Below, one piece after another: positions 16,776-23,085 of a DNA stretch of 23,085 nucleotides. Numbering within the stretch: the first letter of the stretch is position 1; each line of letters opens with the position of its first letter. The position numbers were made by a program, and so were the translations under genes. This DNA is from Pseudomonadota bacterium (GTDB taxonomy: Bacteria > Pseudomonadota > Gammaproteobacteria > Acidiferrobacterales > UBA6901), in contig JAJXUF010000043.1 in NCBI GenBank assembly GCA_021783175.1, forward strand, positions 1 to 23,085. The letters run 5' to 3'. The notes beneath the pieces were generated by a model. It saw nothing but the letters and a program-made list of their open reading frames with translations. It made no database searches and was not told the origin of the DNA.

Positions 16776-18203
16776 TCACAATGAATCCGCGGCCTTGATT
16801 TTGTCGACGACGGCCGAATCGAAGAGCGTGTAATAGCGTTTCTTGCTTTGGGTTGGGTCGATGTACTTTGCTTGGAAGAACAGCGGGTAAATCGTGGTTG
16901 CGATCCACGAAGGTTCGCAGTGCATCAACCGCATCGTGATTTTCTTGGATTCAATGCCACCGCATGTTCCAGACGCCGGCCCGAAGACACTGATTGTGAC
17001 GGGCTTAGGATTGATCGACGAGTTGTTGAACGCTGATGCTGCAAGGTACATATAGGTCTTTTCGGTCTGTCTCGCGACGAAGCCTTTGATCTGGTTAAAG
17101 GTTTTCGAGAGGGTATTTGCACCTTTGTCGCTACTGACGAAGAACTGTGAATCGACGGAATAATGAATGTCCTGCCAGTCTGCGAAATTTTTCGTCGGAT
17201 AGTAATCTGGGATTCTGGGCGGCAAACCAGGATAAAGCGGCGCCATTTGCGTCTGAATGTCTTTATTTTCAACACGGTATTGATCGGCGACGTTCCATGT
17301 AATCGCTGAACCAGGGTCGACACCCTTGCGCAGCGCGATACCGCTGGCGTCCGGCATGATTTGGATTTTTCGCCAATAGCTTCCGTCGAGCACTTGCAGC
17401 GTCGTTGATTTTACGACGCGAGTAGTTCCGGTCGAGTCTGTCCCCTTGTCCTGTATATTGCAGCCGTACACGCGAAGAGCTCCTCCCGAGACGAATCCCG
17501 AAATGAAATCGCCGAGCCAATTGGTGCTGGAATCAATGCCCATGGTGCCGATCGAAACGCCGGAAGAGTCGGTTGTCAGCTGGAAGTCCTTGGCCCCGCG
17601 ACCGTCCGTGTCGGTAGAATCCCTCAGTGTCCGAGAGTGGCTTCCGTCAGATGTGTCATTGAGCACGGGTCCCTCAAAAAATCCGTGAGTAAAAAACTCA
17701 ACAGACAGTACTGAATTGGCGGGAGCCCAAGCCACTGACTGATAGACGTTGACAATTGAAAATGCTGTCGCTCTGGCGGGATGGGCGGGATTGGCGGAAA
17801 CGATAGTGATGGGTTGCGACCAGACGAAAGGCAGAGTCGTTGGGTCGGCAGTGGTATTGTCACGGCAGTTGATTGGCGATGTTGTCGGCGCGAGTGTTGT
17901 CCAATGGTCGTTATAATGTTTAGCCGAATCGCTATAACGGTTCGGCTCAATAGTGCCGTCGACGACGCTTACTGATGAATAGCGCACTACGGGCGGAGTC
18001 TCCTGGCAGCTGAACCAAACAAAAATGACCGTGGCCGGCCGCGAAGCAATCGGAATCGCGGGAGTCGCGCTATTGCGGTCCTTATTGAAGATCTCGAGTA
18101 ATTCATTTACGCGGCGGGGCGCCATCGGTGTGAAAAGATCAGAACCATCCTCATTTTTCGTGCCCGTTCCGGTCACGATAAAGATGAAGTATGGGGCCGC
18201 CAT
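16776..18203 (-). CDS. Uncharacterised protein with possible His-Cys dyad, 475 residues (operon gene 1)
   Basis: First gene of the operon. No named family recognised. The N-terminus is MAAPYFIFIVTGTGTKNEDG. The central region holds SVEFFTHGFFEGPVLNDTSD (His173), then a polar stretch with RDSTDTDGRGAKDF, and a hydrophobic strand ending ALRVYGCNIQD (Cys248). A His-Gly after one strand and a Cys after the next is the layout of clan CD (caspase-like) cysteine peptidases and of some related domains such as DUF4347. A cysteine hydrolase or a binding domain derived from one is therefore possible. The C-terminal part (about 300-475) has no motif that I know. The ATG is preceded by TAGG six bases upstream. 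The AT-rich region 18204-18420 should hold the operon promoter. Enzymatic activity is a hypothesis only. Confidence 0.82.
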   Translation of the reverse strand: MAAPYFIFIVTGTGTKNEDGSDLFTPMAPRRVNELLEIFNKDRNSATPAIPIASRPATVIFVWFSCQETPPVVRYSSVSVVDGTIEPNRYSDSAKHYNDHWTTLAPTTSPINCRDNTTADPTTLPFVWSQPITIVSANPAHPARATAFSIVNVYQSVAWAPANSVLSVEFFTHGFFEGPVLNDTSDGSHSRTLRDSTDTDGRGAKDFQLTTDSSGVSIGTMGIDSSTNWLGDFISGFVSGGALRVYGCNIQDKGTDSTGTTRVVKSTTLQVLDGSYWRKIQIMPDASGIALRKGVDPGSAITWNVADQYRVENKDIQTQMAPLYPGLPPRIPDYYPTKNFADWQDIHYSVDSQFFVSSDKGANTLSKTFNQIKGFVARQTEKTYMYLAASAFNNSSINPKPVTISVFGPASGTCGGIESKKITMRLMHCEPSWIATTIYPLFFQAKYIDPTQSKKRYYTLFDSAVVDKIKAADSL

Positions 18204-18719
18204 ATTTGCCTACGATTCTTGGTAAAGTTGAATTTTACGAGACAAGGGCTCCTCCATCATTCGCTCCATGTGGATGTGAGCGAACTCCGCATAGATCGGC
18301 TCAATATCCAATCTAGTGGAATAAGCAGCGCGTTTAATATTTTATAGATGTGTTTCATTCGGCTATCCTTGCGAGCGGTCTTATTAAATCCATTTGTACT
18401 ATCAGTTTGATCTATCAGTAGTGTCCGGTTGATTTTTTGCGTAATTCACTCAATGCCTTTGGATATAGGGTATTTCGAGCGAATCAAGGTGTCGCCGATT
18501 TCAACTTGCGTCTGGAGCCCGCATCCTTAGGAAGCATAAAGTTGAAAGCAAAAAATGTACATTCTCCATTCAACCGGACTCTGCTGTTGTTCTATTAGAT
18601 TTCTATTTATCCCTATGATTGTGGACATGTCAACATTTTTGCAGTAGCTAAAGAATACGTATCCGAGAGTTGAATGGCGCTTAGTTTAGCCGCAGAGGCG
18701 TAGCCAGTGTGATGTAATG
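18204..18719. other. AT-rich gene-free leader region of the operon
   Basis: About 500 bp, visibly richer in A and T than the flanking DNA, without a supportable gene. It should contain the promoter for the leftward operon, but no clear -35/-10 pair stands out. An inverted repeat (18423-18432 with 18570-18579) lies within it. Short minus-strand frames of about 33-40 codons between 18230 and 18358 look like nothing known. Confidence 0.5.
18423..18579. repeat. Inverted repeat pair bounding a 157-bp AT-rich segment
   Basis: GTCCGGTTGA at 18423-18432 is matched by its exact reverse complement TCAACCGGAC at 18570-18579. The enclosed segment is AT-rich and non-coding. It could be the collapsed ends of an insertion sequence or a small non-autonomous element. 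A flanking target duplication is not evident. Confidence 0.4.
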
Positions 18720-18960
18720 AATGGAAAATGCAGGAGAAGGCTGGCCACCGAGATTGGTAGGATGTTGTTACCAGCCGCATCCACAACCAGGTGGGCGCGG
18801 CCGAAGGTCGCGGAGTACTTGGTGTCGCGAAGGAATCCCTCCACCGCGTCGGTGAGGTGCCAACGATATCATCCACGGTTCATTCGGATGTGTCGTGATG
18901 TCCGCGATACGTGTGCCAAATTTGCGCCAAAGCAGCTTTCGTCAGAACAGAAAATCAGCG
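18720..18960 (-). pseudogene. Decayed transposase fragment (integrase-core type)
   Basis: On the minus strand two overlapping frames carry pieces that resemble integrase-core (rve) transposases. One frame reads RIADITTHPNEPWM and shifts near 18868 into a second frame that reads WHLTDAVEGFLRDTKY and then AHLVVDAAGNNILPIS. In intact relatives the first two blocks are joined in one frame shortly before the catalytic Asp. No start, no full catalytic triad and no element ends are visible. The family assignment rests on remembered motifs. This is the only other mobile-element trace in island 2. Confidence 0.4.
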
Positions 18961-19036
18961 TTTTTCGTCGGTCACAAGGAGCCGGCAAGCGTCGCAAGTG
19001 ACTGTTATGGTTAAGATTGAAAATTGACGGCTCAGT

Positions 19037-19181
19037 CTACGAACCATGCGGTCGGGAGTTCGAATCTCTCCGGGCGCGCCATTTCCTAAAGTAAACTCAA
19101 GCAGCTAGGGTGATAGCCTTATCCGCCTTTTGTTTCAACAATACCAGTGCGGGACTTTTTGCGGGAGTCGGCTCCGCACTG
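19037..19181 (+). repeat. Extended attachment repeat, copy 3 (145 bp)
   Basis: The first 45 bases repeat the tRNA-Arg 3' end with one mismatch (T for G at 19047). The rest matches copy 2 up to 3140, with one substitution (19110) and one extra T in the run at 19156-19160. It forms the right end of island 2 and abuts a decayed GNAT gene. Confidence 0.9.
19097..19181 (-). pseudogene. Integrase 3'-end remnant at att copy 3
   Basis: The minus strand encodes the same integrase tail as at 3057-3140: SPALVLLKQK followed by ADKAITLAA and a TGA at 19097-19099. An extra T in the run at 19156-19160 puts the upstream DSRK part out of frame. It is cut at the same base as copy 2, after which decayed acetyltransferase sequence begins. 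Confidence 0.78.
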
Positions 19182-19672
19182 CGCTGCGCACCGCGATGGT
19201 TGGTTGAGCGCGTCGCACTTTCACTCCAGGCGGCGATAGCCCAAGGCGACAGCCTCGCACATGAGCAGGAACACGGCCTCGGTGGCCATCGCCGTGCGCT
19301 GCAACCGCGGCGAGAAATGCAGATGGCCGATCTCGATGGTGCCCGCCGCCGGAGTGATCCTCAGATACCCGGCGACGCCGATCGCTTGGCCGGTTGCGGC
19401 GTCGACAGTGGCAAACAGCAGCGGGTCGCTTCGGCGGCATATCTCGTCCATCTTATGACGCGTAGTCTGCGGCGTCCGCGAACGGACCATACGGCGGATA
19501 GGTCCAGCCTTGTCCACTGGGGTCCTGGGCATAGGCATCGAACAGTTCCGCAGCATGACGGTGCGGGTCCAGGGCCCGAGTCGGCATCGCTGGCCATGGC
19601 GGATCTGGTGTGAGGGGGCAGCGGGCGGACTCCAATCCGGTATAGGGATGCCCAGGTTTTGCATCTGCATGG
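19182..19672 (-). pseudogene. Decayed GNAT-family acetyltransferase, 3' end cut by the island junction
   Basis: The pieces of one GNAT N-acetyltransferase are spread over two frames. It begins MQMQNLGIPIPDWSPPAAP (from 19672), shifts frame into LDPHRHAAELFDAYAQDP and GWTYPPYGPFADAADYAS ending in a stop at 19453, and returns to the first frame with DPLLFATVDAATGQAIGVAG, GTIEIGHLHFSPRLQRT and MATEAVFLLMCEAVALGYRR. A TGA at 19221-19223 replaces an expected Trp, after which KCDALNQPS continues the match. The gene is then cut at 19181 by the integrase remnant. Two compensating frameshifts, a nonsense codon and a lost C-terminus make it non-functional. GNAT enzymes transfer acetyl from acetyl-CoA to amines. 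Confidence 0.78.
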
Positions 19673-19994
19673 TGTACAAATCTCGTTGAGAAGGTGGCCA
19701 GCTGGCGTCTGCCGCGAGGGCTAAAGTGTACTCGATTCGGTGTTCTGGCTGATAAAGCGCAGCACATGAGACGCGATGCCCCATTGGCAGAAAGCGTATT
19801 CACCACCGCATCACCCGGTAATCTACTTTTCATCGGTACGGCACGGACCCCTTCGACACGGGCGGCAGGCGATATTGCGAGGTGGGTTGGCAACCAGCTC
19901 TGCAGCTCCTGCATCCGGCGGGGGTTGACCCAAAGCTCCCTGTGGCGACTGGCAGGCATCAGGCAGCATCTCACCTGACTACCCGATCAATCGA
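19673..19994. other. Gene-free stretch
   Basis: About 320 bp between the decayed acetyltransferase and the cysteine hydrolase fusion. Minus-strand frames remain open here (for example MGHRVSCAALYQPEHRIEYT from 19784) but resemble nothing that I know. They may be more decayed sequence. Confidence 0.4.
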
Positions 19995-21113
19995 TCAATG
20001 ATCTTTCTGAAGGTCCAAAACCAGAAACTGCACCGGCTTGCCATTGAACGTCTTGCAGCATTCTCCCCGTCTCAGAAAGCCGAGCCGTTCGTATAGTCGG
20101 ATCGCCCGATAATTGTTCTTGCGTACTACGAGGTGGATCCGCAATAGGCCCAACTCGCCAAAGCCCCCAGCCAGGGTTTCAGAAGCAAGCAGCATCCCAA
20201 GCCCCGAACCGATCTTGTCGGCCCGCAGCGCAATGCGGAACTCGGCCTCCGCTTCCCCGGTCTGTGCCAGGATTGAAAACGCAACCGGCTCGCCCGATTC
20301 CTCCGCGACGAAACAGTGCGCACCGGGTTGGTCCTGGAACTCCTGGAGCCAGCCGTTCTGCCGCACCGCGTAGTCGAGCTCCGCGAATTCATCCGGATAG
20401 ACGGGCCAGCGTGCGATGCACGCCGCATCAGCGGCCCTGAGGTGGCGAAGCATCGGGCGCGGTTGGAGTGAAGCGATGGCCGTTCTCGACTGAGCCTGTT
20501 TTCTGGAACGCAGGTGGGAAGAGTAGATCGTGTCGCACGGCAACGCGGTGCCGGTCGTTAGCGCGGCAATCCACTCCTCGGTGCTTGTGACGGCCGCAAA
20601 CCGCGATTGCAGGACCACCGAAAACACCCGATGGAGCTCCTCGGCGCTCGCCTTGCCTGCACGGTTCTCGTAAGACAGTGCGCCGGCGGCATCGGCCAGA
20701 AACTCCACCGCAAACCCTTCCTGGGTGGCCTGTTTGATGGTGGAGTCGTCGCAGTTGTGGGTCATGTAGCCCACGATCGTCAGCACATCGATCTGGTGGT
20801 GCTTCAACCATGACGCAAGGCCGGTGCCGACAAAGGCGCTGGGCGATGATTTCTCGACGTAATGGTCGCGAGCGCGTGCGCGGACCACCTCGTGCAGTTC
20901 CCAGCCTCGAGTGTGCTTTGCGAATATTGGCGAATTCGATGGAGAGGAATGCTGGACCACAATCACTGGGATCATTGCTGCGCGGGCGGCATCGATCGCC
21001 CGGCCAATATTGAAAAGCGAGTGATGGACGTCCGGGTATTCGATGGGCAGGGCGCCATCGACGTAGTCGTTCTGCACGTCGATGACGATCAGTGCACGTC
21101 TTGTCTTGGACAT
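19995..21113 (-). CDS. Isochorismatase-like cysteine hydrolase fused to a GNAT acetyltransferase
   Basis: A 372-residue two-domain cytoplasmic protein. Residues 1-205 form an isochorismatase-like cysteine hydrolase, a family that cleaves amides or vinyl ethers (nicotinamidase and relatives). The triad is visible: Asp12 in LIVIDVQNDY, Lys88 in HYVEKSSPSAF and Cys121 in VGYMTHNCDDST. Residues ~222-370 are a GNAT acetyltransferase, with FVAEESGEPVAFSIL, the acetyl-CoA loop region KIGSGLGMLLA (300-310), IHLVVRKNNYRAIRLYERLG and FLRRG. The linker near 205-220 is short, so this is a real fusion and the frame is unbroken. The ATG has GAGGAG six bases upstream. It diverges from the GlxA-type regulator at 21258, which probably controls it, as is common for this pair. 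The substrate cannot be told from sequence. Confidence 0.88.
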   Translation of the reverse strand: MSKTRRALIVIDVQNDYVDGALPIEYPDVHHSLFNIGRAIDAARAAMIPVIVVQHSSPSNSPIFAKHTRGWELHEVVRARARDHYVEKSSPSAFVGTGLASWLKHHQIDVLTIVGYMTHNCDDSTIKQATQEGFAVEFLADAAGALSYENRAGKASAEELHRVFSVVLQSRFAAVTSTEEWIAALTTGTALPCDTIYSSHLRSRKQAQSRTAIASLQPRPMLRHLRAADAACIARWPVYPDEFAELDYAVRQNGWLQEFQDQPGAHCFVAEESGEPVAFSILAQTGEAEAEFRIALRADKIGSGLGMLLASETLAGGFGELGLLRIHLVVRKNNYRAIRLYERLGFLRRGECCKTFNGKPVQFLVLDLQKDH

Positions 21114-21218
21114 GGTGTCTCCTCGGGGTATGGCCGCCGGGCCAGAGGCGGGCGGCGGTCAGCACATTGTTCTCTGCGCGGGGAGCGCCCCGACAGTGGC
21201 CCGAGGGCCGATTTGCGA

Positions 21219-21224
21219 TAGAAT
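21219..21224 (+). promoter_or_regulatory. Possible -10 element of the regulator gene
   Basis: TAGAAT matches the -10 consensus at five of six positions and lies 34 bp before the ATG at 21258, within the 144-bp divergent intergenic region. The matching -35 is poor (TGGCCC at 17 bp), which would suit a regulated or weak promoter. Tentative. Confidence 0.3.
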
Positions 21225-21257
21225 CAGGCCATCTTCAACGCACCGGATCATCATGCC

Positions 21258-22214
21258 ATGGAAAACCGGATCATCGCCGTGGTCGCCTTCCACGGGATCA
21301 GCCCATTTCATCTATCCATACCCTGCATGATATTCGGCGAGGACCGAAGCGCCGGCGGTGTTCCGCAGTTCGACGTGCGGGTGTGCGCCGCCGAGCGAGG
21401 TCCACTGTCGACCTCAGCGGGCGTCACCCTGAATGCGCGCTACGGGCTCAAGGAACTCAAACGAGCCGATACGATCATTGTGCCGAGCTGGCGGGACCCC
21501 GGGGAAACGCCACCGGCACCGCTGCTCGATGCGCTGCGCCAGGCCAAGCAGCGCGGCGCGTGCCTGGTCGGGCTCTGTCTCGGCTCGTTCGTGCTGGCCG
21601 CAGCCGGTGTGCTGGAAGGACGTCCGGCCACGACCCATTGGCTGGCGGCCGAGACGTTCGCCCGCCGCTACCCGGGGGTGGCCCTCAACCCCGATGTGTT
21701 ATATGTCGATGATGGAAAGGTGCTGACCTCGGCGGGTGCCGCGGCCGGCATCGACTGCTGTCTCCATTTGCTTCGCAAGTGGTGTGGCGCACGGGTGGCC
21801 GGATACGTGGCCCGCCGCATGGTGGTCCCGTTGCACCGTCAGGGCGGCCAGGCGCAATACATCGAACACTCGCTGCCTGCGCCCGCGGCGGGTGAGCGGC
21901 TATCGGGGACTCTCGACTGGGCGCAACGAAACATCGATAAACCGCTCGGCCTGGAGGTGCTCGCAAAACGGGCGCGAATGAGCCGGCGCACCTTCACGCG
22001 CCACTTCCGGAAAGTCACCGGCACGACTGCCGGCAGGTGGCTGCTCAATCAACGGCTCGCATTGGCGCAGCTGCTGCTGGAGACGACCGGTCGGCCCATT
22101 GACGTGATCGCTGAACGCGTAGGATTCGGGTCGGCGGTATCATTGCGCCAGCACTTCGGGGCCACGTTCGGGGTTTCACCGTCGACTTACCGGCGGGCAT
22201 TCCGGGGCCGTTGA
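21258..22214 (+). CDS. GlxA/FtrA-type AraC-family transcriptional regulator
   Basis: A 318-residue regulator with a DJ-1/PfpI (class I glutamine amidotransferase-like) N-terminal domain and an AraC DNA-binding C-terminus. The first domain (about 1-190) contains GLCLGSFVLAAAGVLEGR with Cys107 at the elbow, and ATTHW (124-128), both typical of GlxA-type proteins. In these it normally acts as a sensor rather than an enzyme. The second (about 215-318) has two helix-turn-helix motifs: LEVLAKRARMSRRTFTRHF (232-250) and IDVIAERVGFGSAVSLRQHF (281-300), followed by GVSPSTYRRAF. It is transcribed away from the cysteine hydrolase fusion gene, so it most likely activates or represses that gene. No strong ribosome-binding site is seen before the ATG. 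Confidence 0.92.
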   Translation: MENRIIAVVAFHGISPFHLSIPCMIFGEDRSAGGVPQFDVRVCAAERGPLSTSAGVTLNARYGLKELKRADTIIVPSWRDPGETPPAPLLDALRQAKQRGACLVGLCLGSFVLAAAGVLEGRPATTHWLAAETFARRYPGVALNPDVLYVDDGKVLTSAGAAAGIDCCLHLLRKWCGARVAGYVARRMVVPLHRQGGQAQYIEHSLPAPAAGERLSGTLDWAQRNIDKPLGLEVLAKRARMSRRTFTRHFRKVTGTTAGRWLLNQRLALAQLLLETTGRPIDVIAERVGFGSAVSLRQHFGATFGVSPSTYRRAFRGR

Positions 22215-22787
22215 TGATCGGGAGCAGTCGGTCCTGAGTCGTGGCCGGGAAGTTCTGGTTGTCGGCTTTTGATTTGCAGGCAGGATTGACCCGATAGCTT
22301 CCAATTGCTGCATCGAGATCTGATCCAGCAAGGCAAATTGGATCGCCTGAAAGAACAGGCACCTAAACAAATTCCGGTGGGTCTGTGAAGCATGCAAATC
22401 CCAGGTCAATGTTAGATGCAAATCAACAGCAACACGCTTATCAGTCCTCGTCTATGAGGTCCGCCGCGTAGCGGCCACTTCATTCTTACTCCTTGGACTT
22501 CTCCCGTCTTGGTGATGAACCGTCCATTGAGATTATGCAGGTTGGATTTGATGAGGGAGCGAAGCAATCAATCGTCAAGCAATGGCAAGTATTTATGGAA
22601 AAATGGACGGGATAGCCTCCGCCGATGCATTACGGTCCCGTACTCGTGCCGATGCCGGTGCGCAAACACTTTTCCCTGTTGTGCCATGGAAGCGAAGGAC
22701 AGGCCTGAATCGCCCCTGTTCACGACCGACCAGTTTGTCCATTATCATGGTGAGTATGATAAACACCGGATCAGCGAGGTAGTCGGC
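22215..22787. other. Intergenic region without recognised genes
   Basis: About 570 bp. Short minus-strand frames (for example from 22421, MHLTLTWDLHASQTHRNLF) have no recognisable family and lack ribosome-binding sites. A promoter for the following gene should lie near its right end; none is obvious. Confidence 0.45.
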
Positions 22788-23085
22788 ATGGGTGCACAGT
22801 GGAAGACCAAGATCAAAGAAACAACGGCCGCCGCCAAGGGCAAGATTTTCACCAAGCTGGCCAAGGAACTCATGGTCGCGGCGCGCGGCGGGGCCGATCC
22901 GGATATGAATTCGAAGTTGCGCATGGCAATCGACCAGGCGAAGAAGGCCTCCATGCCCCGGGATACGATCGAGCGCGCCATCAAGAAGGGCGCCGGCCTG
23001 CTGGATGAAGGTGCGCATTACGAGAAGGTCACCTATGAGGGTTTCGCGCCGCACCGCGTGCCAGTGATCGTCGAATGCCTGACGG
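22788..23085 (+). CDS. YebC/PmpR-family protein, N-terminal part (3' end outside window)
   Basis: The first 99 codons of a YebC/PmpR-family protein, a group described as DNA-binding regulators and, more recently, as factors that help ribosomes at difficult peptides. It reads [71 protein letters not shown] and [19 protein letters not shown], matching the family core ([31 protein letters not shown]). MGAQWK is the usual start of one of the two common subgroups. The start at 22788 has GAGGT at 22776-22780 seven bases upstream. The same frame is open back to an ATG at 22686, but those 34 residues are not family sequence. The gene continues past the window end. Confidence 0.93.
   Translation, partial: MGAQWKTKIKETTAAAKGKIFTKLAKELMVAARGGADPDMNSKLRMAIDQAKKASMPRDTIERAIKKGAGLLDEGAHYEKVTYEGFAPHRVPVIVECLT

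Larger units (their letters stand above)
3042..19081. mobile_element. Genomic island 2 (five-gene operon of giant uncharacterised proteins)
   Basis: A 16-kb segment between att copies 2 and 3. It holds a single leftward operon (18203-3381), an AT-rich leader region and a decayed transposase piece. Its only integrase trace is an 84-bp 3' remnant (3057-3140), so it is not self-mobile as it stands. The direct repeats at both ends and the cargo support acquisition by integration at tRNA-Arg, in tandem with island 1. The mobility history is inferred. Confidence 0.78.

Noticed and set aside
18257..18358. 33-codon minus-strand ORF upstream of the operon as a leader peptide
   Set aside because: No ribosome-binding site or known family; open frames of this length are expected by chance in AT-rich DNA.
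22686..22787. N-terminal extension of the YebC-family protein
   Set aside because: The frame is open but the 34 residues are not family-like, and the start at 22788 has its own ribosome-binding site and the standard MGAQWK beginning.
1..23085. CRISPR array, rRNA genes or phage structural module
   Set aside because: I saw no regularly spaced short repeats, no rRNA sequence and no capsid, terminase, portal or tail-sheath motifs.

Overview
The window looks like a gammaproteobacterial chromosome with a tRNA-anchored island hotspot. The left flank has the order lysC (3' end), csrA, tRNA-Ser(GCU), tRNA-Arg(ACG), a common gammaproteobacterial arrangement. The right edge carries the start of a YebC/PmpR-family gene of the MGAQWK type. 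I cannot name the genus from sequence alone.

Layout. Positions 1-1356 are core chromosome. The 3' half of tRNA-Arg, including its CCA, recurs as a 45-bp direct repeat at 2997-3041 and again at 19037-19081, so two islands sit in tandem behind the tRNA. The first (1357-3041) holds a 5'-truncated tyrosine integrase and a HigB-HigA toxin-antitoxin pair with a palindromic operator. The second (3042-19081) holds almost nothing except one leftward operon of five genes (18203 to 3381), followed at its upstream end by an AT-rich stretch and a decayed transposase piece. Copies 2 and 3 of the repeat are longer (about 144 bp) and carry the last ~28 codons of a related integrase gene, both cut at the same base.

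The operon is the most interesting part. It encodes proteins of 475, 1169, 1081, 1626 and 577 residues, about 4,930 in all, with start/stop overlaps or gaps below 20 bp. The 1169-residue protein matches my memory of DUF6603. The 1081-, 1626- and 577-residue proteins look like members of conserved but uncharacterised large-protein families. The 475-residue protein has an HG ... GCN arrangement that may be a cysteine-protease-like dyad. None has an obvious signal peptide, but the 1081-residue protein contains an internal two-helix hydrophobic hairpin between Gly/Ser/Thr-rich linkers. The set reads as one co-translated multi-protein assembly of unknown function carried as island cargo.

Right of the island there is a decayed GNAT acetyltransferase gene cut by the integration remnant. 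Then comes a divergent pair: an isochorismatase-like cysteine hydrolase fused to a GNAT acetyltransferase (leftward), and a GlxA/FtrA-type AraC-family regulator (rightward) that probably controls it. A mostly empty stretch precedes the YebC/PmpR-family gene, which runs off the window.
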